From Indibacter alkaliphilus LW1 (lineage in GTDB: Bacteria > Bacteroidota > Bacteroidia > Cytophagales > Cyclobacteriaceae), in contig NZ_ALWO02000012.1 in assembly GCF_000295935.2 (NCBI RefSeq), forward strand, positions 1 to 53,432: a stretch of 53,432 nucleotides of DNA, read 5' to 3'. The position numbers were made by a program, and so were the translations under genes. The notes under the pieces are model-generated. The model was not told the origin of the DNA. It ran no database searches and saw nothing but the letters and a program-made list of their open reading frames with translations. This document shows positions 45,205 to 53,282 of the stretch, in pieces; the first letter of the stretch is position 1, and every line of letters begins with the position of its first letter.

Positions 45205-45235
45205 TTCTATTAGAAACTTATAAACTCAAATAAAT

Positions 45236-46870
45236 ATGCTTAAAGGTTTTTTTAATGTGCCGGAACCAGTGAATGAGCCGGTAAAAAGTTATGCTCCAGG
45301 ATCGCCCGAAAGAAAGGAACTACAGGAAATGCTAAAGTCCTTGAGAAATCTTCAGGTTGATGTTCCTATGTTTATAGGAAGTGAAGAGGTAAGAACAGGG
45401 AATAAAAAGCCTATGTCTCCTCCCCATGATCATCAGCATATTCTTGGACATTTTCATGAAGGTGATGAAAGCCATGTAAATCAGGCCATCAATGCGGCCT
45501 TAGGAGCTAAAGAGGCTTGGGAATCTATGGAATGGGAGCAGAGAGCTGCGATTTTCCTAAAGGCAGCGGATCTATTGGCAGGTCCATACAGGGCTAAGAT
45601 CAATGCCGCCACCATGCTGGGGCAATCTAAAAATGCAATGCAGGCAGAAATAGATGCTGCCTGTGAGTTTATTGACTTTTTGAGATTCAATGTCAAGTAT
45701 ATGACGGAGATCTATGGTCAGCAACCGCCAGTGTCAGGAAATGGTGTTTGGAACAGGGTAGAGCAGAGACCATTGGAAGGCTTTGTGTTTGCTTTGACTC
45801 CCTTTAATTTTACTGCTATTGCCGGGAACTTACCAGCCTCAGCTGCAATGATGGGCAATACGGTTGTTTGGAAGCCTGCTTACACTCAGATTTATTCTGC
45901 AAATGTATTGATGGAAGTTTTCAAAGAAGCAGGTGTTCCGGATGGAGTGATCAACTTGATTTACGTTGATGGGCCCACTGCTGGGGATATTATCTTCAAT
46001 CACCCTGATTTTGCAGGTATACACTTTACAGGTTCCACGGGTGTATTTCAGCACATCTGGAAAACAATCGGAGAAAATATTTACAAGTATAAATCTTATC
46101 CAAGAATCGTAGGTGAGACAGGGGGAAAGGACTTTGTGGTTGCTCACAAGTCTGCCAATCCAAAAGCTGTGGCTGTGGGATTATCCCGAGGAGCTTTCGA
46201 ATTTCAAGGTCAGAAGTGTTCGGCTGCCTCAAGAGCTTACATCCCAAGCAATATATGGGGTGATGTAAAAAAATATTTACTGGAGGATTTAGCTTCAATG
46301 AAAATGGGACCTACGGAAGATTTCACCAATTTCATCAATGCCGTGATAGATGAAAAAGCTTTTGACAAAATCAGCAAATACATCGATAATGCCAAAACTG
46401 CTGAAGGAGTTGAGGTAATTGCTGGCGGGAACCATGACAAATCAAAAGGATATTTTATTGAGCCAACTGTCTTGGTTGTAGAAGATCCAATGTATACCAC
46501 CATGCAGGAAGAGATTTTTGGGCCGGTTTTGACGATCTATGTTTACAATTCTGAACATTTCGAGGAAGCTCTGGAGTTGGTAGATCAAACATCCCCTTAT
46601 GCTCTCACAGGAGCAGTGTTCTCAACAGACAGATATGCGATTGAATTGGCTACCCAGAAGCTGAGAAATGCAGCAGGCAATTTCTATATCAATGACAAAC
46701 CAACAGGTGCTGTAGTAGGACAGCAGCCATTTGGCGGAGCTAGGGCTTCCGGTACCAATGATAAAGCTGGATCTATGATCAATTTGCTAAGGTGGGTATC
46801 GCCAAGAACGATCAAGGAAACCTTTGTGTCTCCAGTGGATTACAGGTATCCTTTTTTGGGAGAAGATTGA
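45236..46870 (+). CDS. pruA: L-glutamate gamma-semialdehyde (P5C) dehydrogenase
   Basis: 544 residues, length of the eukaryote-like group of P5C dehydrogenases. Aldehyde dehydrogenase features: ALTPFNFTAIAGNLP (cofactor site), VGETGGKD (Glu), the catalytic Cys in FEFQGQKCSAASRAYIP, and EIFGPVLTIYVY. It oxidises glutamate semialdehyde from proline or ornithine to glutamate with NAD. Stand-alone here, with no proline dehydrogenase in the window; it acts downstream of RocD (50983). Confidence 0.96.
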   Translation: MLKGFFNVPEPVNEPVKSYAPGSPERKELQEMLKSLRNLQVDVPMFIGSEEVRTGNKKPMSPPHDHQHILGHFHEGDESHVNQAINAALGAKEAWESMEWEQRAAIFLKAADLLAGPYRAKINAATMLGQSKNAMQAEIDAACEFIDFLRFNVKYMTEIYGQQPPVSGNGVWNRVEQRPLEGFVFALTPFNFTAIAGNLPASAAMMGNTVVWKPAYTQIYSANVLMEVFKEAGVPDGVINLIYVDGPTAGDIIFNHPDFAGIHFTGSTGVFQHIWKTIGENIYKYKSYPRIVGETGGKDFVVAHKSANPKAVAVGLSRGAFEFQGQKCSAASRAYIPSNIWGDVKKYLLEDLASMKMGPTEDFTNFINAVIDEKAFDKISKYIDNAKTAEGVEVIAGGNHDKSKGYFIEPTVLVVEDPMYTTMQEEIFGPVLTIYVYNSEHFEEALELVDQTSPYALTGAVFSTDRYAIELATQKLRNAAGNFYINDKPTGAVVGQQPFGGARASGTNDKAGSMINLLRWVSPRTIKETFVSPVDYRYPFLGED

Positions 46871-47261
46871 GTGTGTTAATTGTACCAGGTACCAAGTATA
46901 ATGTACCAGGTAGAAAGAGTCTAGAAGCGAGAAATTAGACTTGATTCTCCTTGAGGGTGAGATTTCTTTACTATAAACAAGAAGCTATAACCAAGAGACT
47001 CGTTTGGTGGAAAACTTGAAAGGGCAGGCTAGAGGCGATACAGAAACCTGATCTTATGTCTTTTGTCTAAAGTCTTGTATCATATGTTCAGAGACGAGAA
47101 GAATCAGATGATTATTTAGAATCTTGTCAATTTGTAGTTTTTAGATATGGACCTTTGGGGTTTTTTGTTACCTCGAAGGTCTTTTTCTTTATAGGTGATC
47201 GGATCTTACTTTTAACTATAATATCCTTGCAATTCTAAAGTCTCACTTTAAATTTACAAGG
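46871..47261. other. 391-base intergenic region with degenerate repeats
   Basis: No gene. It carries GTACCAGGTA (46884-46893) and its repeat TGTACCAGGTAG (about 46901), several AGAAGCGAGA/GAGACGAGA-like words, and a run of GTCT-containing words (TCTTATGTCTTTTGTCT, AAAGTCTTG; about 47053-47083). A terminator-like hairpin lies at 47150-47187. The promoter of the next lipoprotein gene is not resolved. Confidence 0.5.
47150..47187 (+). terminator. Weak terminator-like hairpin
   Basis: GACCTT (47150-47155) pairs with AAGGTC (47176-47181), extended imperfectly by G-rich and C-rich loop bases, followed by TTTTTCTTT. It is 280 bases past pruA and 75 bases before the DUF4221 gene. Confidence 0.4.
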
Positions 47262-48407
47262 ATGAATAGCCAAATACCTTGCAATTTTAAAATCATAAAA
47301 ATCCCGACCTCCTTTTTATTGGGTCTAATCTTTTTGTTTTCCTGCACTGATTCCAAAAATGAAGCTGCATTTTTCACTGCGGATCTAGCTGATTACATCG
47401 TGGATACCCTTTATTTGGAAAAGGATACTTTGACCAGGAGTCTGCCTCAAGAGTTCTCCTTTTTCGATCAAAATGGTAAATCTTTTTTATTTGGTGTCGT
47501 CGGGAGAAGGCTGTATCAGTATAGCTACCCCTCAGGAGAGCTGGAGGGTACAGTTGATTTTGAAAAAGAAGGGCCTGATGGTATAGGAGGGTTTATATCA
47601 GGAAGCTTGATTACTGAAGATGGGATTTTTTTCATCTCAGACCAAAAATCAATTATTCATACTGATTTTCAAGGAAAAGTACTTGACAGATTTCCATTAC
47701 CTAATGTACCTGAAGAAAGACTTGCCGCCAACTTTTCTGTGGTCAACGGAAATAGGATGTACTATAACAAAGAAAAGAAGCAGTTAATCTTATCGGATGT
47801 TCCTTTTGTGTTAAAGGAGCCCAATATGGCTTATGAGGACTGGATTTGGAAATATGACTTAGAAAATGAGCTGGCTGAACCCATATCTTTTTCTTACCCG
47901 GATATCTATAAAGAGCATTTTGATGACCCCGAGTTGGGACTGTATTCCCATACATTCCTTGATACTGAAAATCTCCATGTAGTCAGTTTTCCTATGACAG
48001 ATTCTCTATTGGTATCAGATAGGAAAAGTACCAAATGGGTAGAATCAAAAAGCTCCGAACCTTTGGTTTTTCAAAAAGGAAAAACCAAGCAAGAAGGAGA
48101 TTATGTTGTGTTTTTACCTAGCATGGAAACCAGCAGATACAAATGGGTTATTTTTGAACCAATGTCTAAGTTGTTATTGCGATTTGTAAGTATTGAAACA
48201 GAAGTTTTGGAAGTCGGGGGGATTCACAACAGGAGCAGTTTCATATTGCATGATCTCAATTTTGAAACAATTGGAGAAGTATTTTTTGACAATCAGCAGA
48301 TTGCGTCCAGTGGTTTTGCTACTCCTGATGGCTATTATTTCAAATTGCTAAATCCAGGTTCTGATGACGTGGAGGAGTATGTAAGGGTATTATTTGAGCT
48401 CCCTTAA
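47262..48407 (+). CDS. DUF4221-like beta-propeller lipoprotein
   Basis: 381 residues. The N-terminus has a basic stretch and a lipobox signal (LLGLIFLFSCTDSK). The mature part runs in propeller-like repeats (FFDQNGKSFLFGVVGRRLYQYSYPSGELEGTVDFEKEGPDGIGGF...), close to DUF4221, a family common in Cyclobacteriaceae and usually outer-membrane or periplasmic. Related in architecture, though not closely in sequence, to the lipoprotein at 14163-15260. Function unknown. Confidence 0.75.
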   Translation: MNSQIPCNFKIIKIPTSFLLGLIFLFSCTDSKNEAAFFTADLADYIVDTLYLEKDTLTRSLPQEFSFFDQNGKSFLFGVVGRRLYQYSYPSGELEGTVDFEKEGPDGIGGFISGSLITEDGIFFISDQKSIIHTDFQGKVLDRFPLPNVPEERLAANFSVVNGNRMYYNKEKKQLILSDVPFVLKEPNMAYEDWIWKYDLENELAEPISFSYPDIYKEHFDDPELGLYSHTFLDTENLHVVSFPMTDSLLVSDRKSTKWVESKSSEPLVFQKGKTKQEGDYVVFLPSMETSRYKWVIFEPMSKLLLRFVSIETEVLEVGGIHNRSSFILHDLNFETIGEVFFDNQQIASSGFATPDGYYFKLLNPGSDDVEEYVRVLFELP

Positions 48408-48561
48408 GCTGTGCACCCAAAAGTTTCAATTAAAACTGTTTTAATTGCAAAAGCAAACTGCATTCTGCCGCAGCAAACTCAAAGGTCGGAGAGGCTGGAT
48501 CCTTCAGGTTTTCAAAAATCTCTGGGTCTTTTACATCCTTTTATTAAATACTGAGATAAAT

Positions 48562-48588
48562 CTTTGAGGTCTGAAAGGAACCTCAAAG
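48562..48588 (-). terminator. Hairpin downstream of ftsY
   Basis: Perfect 9-base stem CTTTGAGGT (48562-48570) and ACCTCAAAG (48580-48588), starting two bases after the ftsY stop. The following minus-strand bases are AT-rich but lack a clean T run. Confidence 0.55.
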
Positions 48589-48590
48589 GT

Positions 48591-49547
48591 TTACTTCTTT
48601 TTAAACAAAGAATCCACAAATTCTTTTCGGTTGAAAACCTGTAGATCAGTCATTTTTTCGCCTACACCTATGTACTTGACAGGGATTTTGAATTGATCGG
48701 AAATGCCAATGACTACGCCTCCTTTGGCCGTTCCATCCAATTTGGTAATAGCCAGTGCGGTAATGTCTGTAGCTTTGGTAAATTCCTTTGCCTGTATAAA
48801 AGCGTTTTGGCCTGTAGAGCCGTCCAGTACCAAAAGAATTTCATGTGGGGCATCTTCTATGAATTTCTGCATCACTCTTTTGATTTTGGTCAATTCATTC
48901 ATCAGGTTGACTTTGGTATGAAGTCTTCCTGCTGTGTCCACGATCACCACATCAGCATTTGTATCAACGCCCTGCTTAACAGCGTCAAAAGCTACAGAAG
49001 CCGGATCTGTATTCATTCCATGGGAAACTACCGGTACACCCACTCTATCTCCCCATAAAATCAATTGGTCTACAGCGGCTGCCCTGAAAGTATCGGCAGC
49101 TCCTAAGACAACTGATTTCCCAGCAGATTTAAACTGATGGGCTAATTTTCCAATGGTGGTTGTTTTACCGACACCATTGACCCCAACTACCATGATGACA
49201 TAAGGTTTTTTGTCTGCGGGGAGATCAAAGTCAGAAAGGTCTGCGCTTTTGTTCTCCTTGAGTAGTGCTTCTATTTCTTCCCTAAGCAGTACATCAAGTT
49301 CTTGGGTGTTCAGATATTTGTCACGGGCTACCCTTTCTTCAATTCTTTTGATAATCTTAATCGTTGTGTCTACGCCCACATCAGACGTGATAAGGATTTC
49401 CTCCAATTCATCCAGTACCTCTTCGTCAACTTTGGATTTTCCTACTACAGCTTTACCTAATTTTGAAAAAATATTCTCATTGGTTTTTTTGAGTCCTTGG
49501 TCCAGGCTCTCCTTTTTTTCTTTCGAAAAGAAACCGAAAATTCCCAT
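48591..49547 (-). CDS. ftsY: Signal recognition particle receptor FtsY
   Basis: 318 residues: a short basic N-terminus (MGIFGFFSKEKKES), the helical N domain, then the GTPase NG domain with GVNGVGKTTTIGKLA (P-loop, about 122-136), DTFRAAAVDQL, DTAGRLHTKVNLMNEL and ITKLDGTAKGG. It docks ribosome-SRP complexes at the membrane. The long acidic A domain of E. coli FtsY is absent, as usual in Bacteroidota. Placed after rpmB-rpmG-DUF4295 with only a leaky terminator between, so probably read through in part. Confidence 0.97.
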   Translation of the reverse strand: MGIFGFFSKEKKESLDQGLKKTNENIFSKLGKAVVGKSKVDEEVLDELEEILITSDVGVDTTIKIIKRIEERVARDKYLNTQELDVLLREEIEALLKENKSADLSDFDLPADKKPYVIMVVGVNGVGKTTTIGKLAHQFKSAGKSVVLGAADTFRAAAVDQLILWGDRVGVPVVSHGMNTDPASVAFDAVKQGVDTNADVVIVDTAGRLHTKVNLMNELTKIKRVMQKFIEDAPHEILLVLDGSTGQNAFIQAKEFTKATDITALAITKLDGTAKGGVVIGISDQFKIPVKYIGVGEKMTDLQVFNRKEFVDSLFKKK

Positions 49548-49578
49548 AGTATTGATTTTTAGAATCCGAATATAATAA

Positions 49579-49615
49579 AAAAGTCCCTTTCAAGACGTAG
49601 CCTGAAGGGACTTTT
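49579..49615 (-). terminator. Terminator between DUF4295 and ftsY
   Basis: Stem AAAAGTCCCTT (49579-49589) and AAGGGACTTTT (49605-49615), loop of 15. On the minus strand it is followed by TTTTATTATA. The ftsY ATG lies only 31 bases beyond, leaving little room for an independent promoter. Confidence 0.8.
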
Positions 49616-49637
49616 GATTGCAATTAGTGCAATGAAA

Positions 49638-49790
49638 TTATTTTTTGAGTGTTTCCTGAACCATTGGAGTTGGAACCATCTCTTCTTTGAAGGAATATGC
49701 ACCGGTTTTTTCAGATTTTACTGCTCTGATAACCTTGGCATAAGTTACTCCACCTTCTTTTTTCAGGGTTGCTACTACTTTCTTAGCCAT
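49638..49790 (-). CDS. DUF4295 family small protein
   Basis: A 50-residue protein, MAKKVVATLKKEGGVTYAK..., ending MVQETLKK. It starts at the ATG complementary to 49788-49790 and stops at TAA (49638-49640). Basic, highly conserved in Bacteroidota, always next to rpmG and rpmB, so it is probably ribosome-associated, though its job is not established. It follows rpmG by 43 bases. Confidence 0.9.
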   Translation of the reverse strand: MAKKVVATLKKEGGVTYAKVIRAVKSEKTGAYSFKEEMVPTPMVQETLKK

Positions 49791-49833
49791 ATCTTAAGGG
49801 GTTTAAGGTTGCTTATGCAACTCAGGTCCTAAA

Positions 49834-50016
49834 TTATTTAATTTCTTTATGAACCGTTACCTTTTTAAGGATTGGATTGAATTTTTTCAACTCCAATCTT
49901 TCAGTGGTGTTCTTACGGTTTTTTGTTGTAATGTATCTTGAAGTTCCTGGCATGCCTGAATTTTTGTGCTCAGTACACTCCATGATTACCTGAACTCTAT
50001 TGCCTTTCTTAGCCAT
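49834..50016 (-). CDS. rpmG: 50S ribosomal protein L33
   Basis: 60 residues: [48 protein letters not shown]... matches L33. Only one cysteine is present, so it is the zinc-free form. Second gene of the rpmB-rpmG-DUF4295 group, 36 bases after rpmB. Confidence 0.96.
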   Translation of the reverse strand: MAKKGNRVQVIMECTEHKNSGMPGTSRYITTKNRKNTTERLELKKFNPILKKVTVHKEIK

Positions 50017-50052
50017 CGCTCTGTATTATTTAAAGTGGTAAACCTGTCTGTA

Positions 50053-50295
50053 TTATTTAATGATGATCATACCCTTGTTTTGAGCTTCTTTCAATACAGC
50101 GCTGATGCCCTTTTTATTGATAGTTCTCAAAGCTTTGGTACAAACCTTCAACGTGATCCAAGCATCTTCTTCGGGAACGTAGAAACTCTTCTTGTGTAAG
50201 TTTGGATAAAACCTACGCTTGGTCTTGTTGTTGGCATGTGATACATTATTACCTACTTGAGGTCTTTTGCCGGTGATGTCACAAACTTTTGCCAT
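50053..50295 (-). CDS. rpmB: 50S ribosomal protein L28
   Basis: The ATG at 50295 gives 80 residues ([29 protein letters not shown]...), the standard L28 length; the frame is open further upstream but that part overlaps the promoter. Zinc-ligand cysteine pairs are absent, so this is the zinc-free type. First gene of the ribosomal group. Confidence 0.96.
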   Translation of the reverse strand: MAKVCDITGKRPQVGNNVSHANNKTKRRFYPNLHKKSFYVPEEDAWITLKVCTKALRTINKKGISAVLKEAQNKGMIIIK

Positions 50296-50339
50296 GATAT
50301 ATGATCGTATTATTAAAGACGTTTTTTCAATTGAGTCTG

Positions 50340-50370
50340 CAAATATCGGACTTTTAACCGAATTACCAAA
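50340..50370 (-). promoter_or_regulatory. Promoter of rpmB-rpmG-DUF4295
   Basis: On the minus strand TTTG (complement of 50367-50370) is followed after 19 bases by GATATTTG (complement of 50340-50347), which matches the Bacteroidota -33/-7 promoter pattern (TTTG, 19-21 bases, TAnnTTTG) with one mismatch. Predicted start about 50333, leaving a leader of about 38 bases. Confidence 0.65.
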
Positions 50371-50734
50371 AGTGCTTCCCAAAATAATTCCGTAAAGTTT
50401 TAAAAATGTGGAGGATTAAGGAGGGAATGGATGAAGGATGAGGGAGGAGGGAGGAGGGCGGAAGCGAGAGACGTGTATCTAGAATTTAGAAAAAAGTGAC
50501 TGTGTTATCCGAAGGTTGCATCTTCATATATATAAGTATTGAGCTTTCAATTCTTTAAACACATCGGTCTCATGGAAATTTTAGAATTAGTTTCGCCCCA
50601 ACTTACGAAAAACCCAAATTTAACTTTTGACTTCTAACCTTTAAAATTTTGCCTTTCATTCCTCATTTCAGGTATGCCTACAGTTATACAGTTGCTGGTT
50701 AATCCATTCTTCAATTAACCAGCAAATCCCACTT
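50371..50734. other. Intergenic region with purine-rich G-run tract
   Basis: No gene. A nearly pure purine tract spans about 50410-50475 and includes the G runs at 50442-50444, 50446-50447, 50449-50451, 50453-50454 and 50456-50458 (pattern GGGAGGAGGGAGGAGGG). The word GAAGCGAGAGACG resembles words seen at 46920-47095. A perfect 12-base inverted repeat TTGCTGGTTAAT/ATTAACCAGCAA (50692-50703 with 50714-50725) follows the DUF5522 gene, without a T run. Confidence 0.6.
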
Positions 50735-50893
50735 TTACTTAGTCGGATATGGACAATGCTTGCAGCCACTGCCACAACAATATCCTCGCCTTAAGTGGTA
50801 CTGTGCTGTAAAAACCATCAATCCGTTTTCATTGATATAATAATCTCCTGGGATTAACTTTTGTGGGCTTACAGGCTTCTTTTTTGAATTCAT
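50735..50893 (-). CDS. DUF5522 family small Cys-rich protein
   Basis: The ATG at 50893 gives 52 residues: a basic start (MNSKKKPVSPQKL), GDYYINENGLMVFTAQYHLRRGYCC and the C-terminal GSGCKHCPY. The CCGSGCKHC cluster (four cysteines and a His) looks like a metal-binding knuckle and identifies DUF5522, a family of unknown function. Start codons of this gene and rocD are about 90 bases apart on opposite strands, so they share a promoter region. Confidence 0.85.
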   Translation of the reverse strand: MNSKKKPVSPQKLIPGDYYINENGLMVFTAQYHLRRGYCCGSGCKHCPYPTK

Positions 50894-50916
50894 TCTTTTA
50901 TGCTTAGGGCATTTGT

Positions 50917-50924
50917 TATATTTG
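50917..50924 (+). promoter_or_regulatory. Putative -7 box of the rocD promoter
   Basis: TATATTTG, a perfect TAnnTTTG match, in the divergent region between DUF5522 and rocD. Predicted start about 50930, 53 bases before the preferred rocD ATG. No clear -33 element. Confidence 0.4.
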
Positions 50925-50982
50925 TCTGAAATGAAAACAGGTGACTGGATCAAATGATTCAGTGCAGCAAACATACAGATTT

Positions 50983-52257
50983 ATGATGGAAACAATAAAC
51001 TCAAGCAAGCAGGCAATTGCCTTGGAAGATGAATTCGGAGCACACAATTATCACCCACTGCCAGTAGTGTTGGCAAAGGGGGAGGGTGTATTTCTATGGG
51101 ATGTGGAAGGCAAAAAGTATTATGACTTTCTATCTGCATATTCTGCTGTCAACCAAGGTCACTGTCATCCTAGAATCAAGGATGCTTTGATCGAACAAGC
51201 CGGAACGCTTACGCTTACCTCCCGCGCATTTTATAATAATATATTGGGCCCCTTTGAAAAGTATATCACAGAATATTTCGGCTTTGACAAAGTCTTACCC
51301 ATGAATACCGGTGCCGAAGGTGTGGAAACTGCCCTTAAGATTGCCAGAAAATGGGGCTATGAGAAAAAGGGTGTGCCGGAAAATGAAGGGGTCATAGTAG
51401 TTGCCGAAAACAACTTTCATGGTAGGACTACTACGGTTATCTCTTTCTCCAATGATGAAAACGCCAGGAAAAACTTTGGTCCTTTTACACCTGGATTCGA
51501 AAAAATAGCCTACGATGATATTGAGGCTCTTGAAAGAGCGCTCGAAAATAAGAATGTGGTGGCTTTTTTGGTCGAACCCATCCAAGGGGAAGCAGGTGTC
51601 TATACTCCTGCTGTTGACTACATGAGGAGGGTGGCTGAAACCTGCAAAAAGCACAATGTACTGTTTATAGCGGATGAAATTCAGACTGGTATAGCAAGAA
51701 CAGGCTCATTATTGGCGGTATGTGGGAATTGTAGCTGTGAGGGACATTGTGAAAAGCAGGAGACCTACACTAGACCTGATATGCTGATTTTAGGAAAAGC
51801 GATTTCAGGAGGATTCTATCCGGTATCGGCTGTTTTGGCTGATAATCATATCATGGAAGTCATCAAACCTGGACAGCATGGTTCCACCTTTGGAGGCAAT
51901 CCCTTAGGAGTCAAGGTAGCCATGACAGCTTTGGAAGTAATCAGGGATGAGCGTTTGGCATTGAATGCCCGTAAGCTGGGGAGTATCTTTCGTGAGCGCA
52001 TGCAGCTTTTGGTTGACAAGTATAAAATACTGAAACTGGTCAGAGGAAAGGGCTTGCTCAATGCAGTAGTAGTGAATGATTCTCAGGATAGCAGTACCGC
52101 TTGGGACATGTGTATGAAATTGGCTGAGTACGGACTTTTGGCCAAACCTACCCATGGAAATATCATTAGGTTTGCTCCTCCTTTGGTGATGACAGAAGAT
52201 CAGCTTCATGATTGCTGCGATATCATAGAGAAAGTGGTGAAGGAGTTTGAGAGGTGA
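50983..52257 (+). CDS. rocD: Ornithine--oxo-acid transaminase with a Cys-rich insertion
   Basis: The ATG at 50983 gives 424 residues ([27 protein letters not shown]); a GTG at 50941 is also open but too close to the likely promoter. Class III aminotransferase features: [37 protein letters not shown], the PLP Asp in IADEIQTG, and the PLP Lys in [12 protein letters not shown]. Between the last two sits an insertion [23 protein letters not shown] with four cysteines, absent from textbook RocD. It turns ornithine into glutamate semialdehyde; PruA (45236) then makes glutamate. Confidence 0.94.
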   Translation: MMETINSSKQAIALEDEFGAHNYHPLPVVLAKGEGVFLWDVEGKKYYDFLSAYSAVNQGHCHPRIKDALIEQAGTLTLTSRAFYNNILGPFEKYITEYFGFDKVLPMNTGAEGVETALKIARKWGYEKKGVPENEGVIVVAENNFHGRTTTVISFSNDENARKNFGPFTPGFEKIAYDDIEALERALENKNVVAFLVEPIQGEAGVYTPAVDYMRRVAETCKKHNVLFIADEIQTGIARTGSLLAVCGNCSCEGHCEKQETYTRPDMLILGKAISGGFYPVSAVLADNHIMEVIKPGQHGSTFGGNPLGVKVAMTALEVIRDERLALNARKLGSIFRERMQLLVDKYKILKLVRGKGLLNAVVVNDSQDSSTAWDMCMKLAEYGLLAKPTHGNIIRFAPPLVMTEDQLHDCCDIIEKVVKEFER

Positions 52258-52380
52258 AATCATGAAATATCGTGGAAATATGATTGAAATAAAGTTGAAA
52301 TATTATTAACAGATATTTAAGGATATCGGATATTCATAGATATTTTCTAAGATTGGAATGTGAATATTTCTGAAAAAAGA

Positions 52381-52418
52381 TCCCTCCAAGATATTTGAGA
52401 TCTTGGAGGGATTTCTTT
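52381..52418 (+). terminator. Intrinsic terminator downstream of rocD
   Basis: Perfect 12-base stem TCCCTCCAAGAT (52381-52392) and ATCTTGGAGGGA (52400-52411), seven-base loop, then TTTCTTT. About 125 bases past the rocD stop. Confidence 0.85.
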
Positions 52419-52532
52419 AAAAAATGGACAATATTTAAATATGTATATTACCGAAGAACTATAGTTTTCTGTGATATAAGTCTTATTTTATTTTATTGTT
52501 AGCTTTACCAAACTAAAAAGCCTATTAAACAA

Positions 52533-53198
52533 ATGAAAAAAGCCATTATTTTCGACATGGACGGAGTGATCTGCCATACCAATCCATTCCATTCTGTAGC
52601 TTTTCAGGAATTTTTTGCTAAGAGGGGACTTTACCCTACTGAAGAGGAATTTGCCATGCACATGTATGGGAAAAGCAACTCCTATATAATGAGTCATTTC
52701 TTGGAAAGGAAGGTGGAAGGAAATGAACTGTTGGAGTTGGAAGATGAAAAGGAAAGCTTGTTCAGAGAGATTTATCAAGATAAAGTTAATCCGATCAATG
52801 GGTTTTTGGAGTTTTTTGAATCCCTAAAAGAAAATGGATTACTCACAGGAGTGGCCACTTCTGCACCAAGGGCAAATTTGGAATTGATTATCGGCCAGCT
52901 TGGGATTGTAGAAAAAATGGAATCCATCATGGCCAGCGAGGATGTGACCAAACACAAGCCTGACCCAGAGGTATACATTCAGTCGGCAAAAAACCTTGGT
53001 GTTGCCCCTGAGCACTGTGTGGTTTTTGAGGATTCGTTTTCAGGAGTGACAGCGGCCAAAAATGCAGGAATGAAAGTGGTGGGCGTTCTTTCTTCCCATA
53101 TCAAGGAGGAATTGCCTATTTGTGAATTTTATATTGAGGATTACAAGAAGCTGGATGTGATGAGTTTGATAAAGTTGATTTTTTCAAATAATCTCTAA
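52533..53198 (+). CDS. HAD-family phosphatase / beta-phosphoglucomutase-like
   Basis: 221 residues. FDMDGVICHTNPFH (nucleophile Asp8 and acid/base Asp10, with the HxxxF-type substrate segment), ATSAPRAN (motif 2), KHKPDPEVYI (Lys) and VFEDSFSGVTAAKNAG (acidic pair) give a HAD subclass IA enzyme with a helical cap, the group that contains beta-phosphoglucomutase and many sugar phosphatases. Substrate is not predictable. It stands alone behind its own AT-rich upstream region. Confidence 0.88.
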   Translation: MKKAIIFDMDGVICHTNPFHSVAFQEFFAKRGLYPTEEEFAMHMYGKSNSYIMSHFLERKVEGNELLELEDEKESLFREIYQDKVNPINGFLEFFESLKENGLLTGVATSAPRANLELIIGQLGIVEKMESIMASEDVTKHKPDPEVYIQSAKNLGVAPEHCVVFEDSFSGVTAAKNAGMKVVGVLSSHIKEELPICEFYIEDYKKLDVMSLIKLIFSNNL

Positions 53199-53282
53199 CA
53201 GATCTGAATTTTCTTTCAACTAAACTTGACTTCTATTATTATTATTATTGACATGATTAAAAACATGTTAAATCTTTAAATA

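Noticed and set aside
45164-45223. Short frame MHCSCFPSHIPYICSIRNL upstream of pruA as a possible leader peptide
   Set aside because: It overlaps the predicted -7 promoter box, so it would not be transcribed; no terminator/antiterminator pair follows and its residues do not fit proline or glutamate control.
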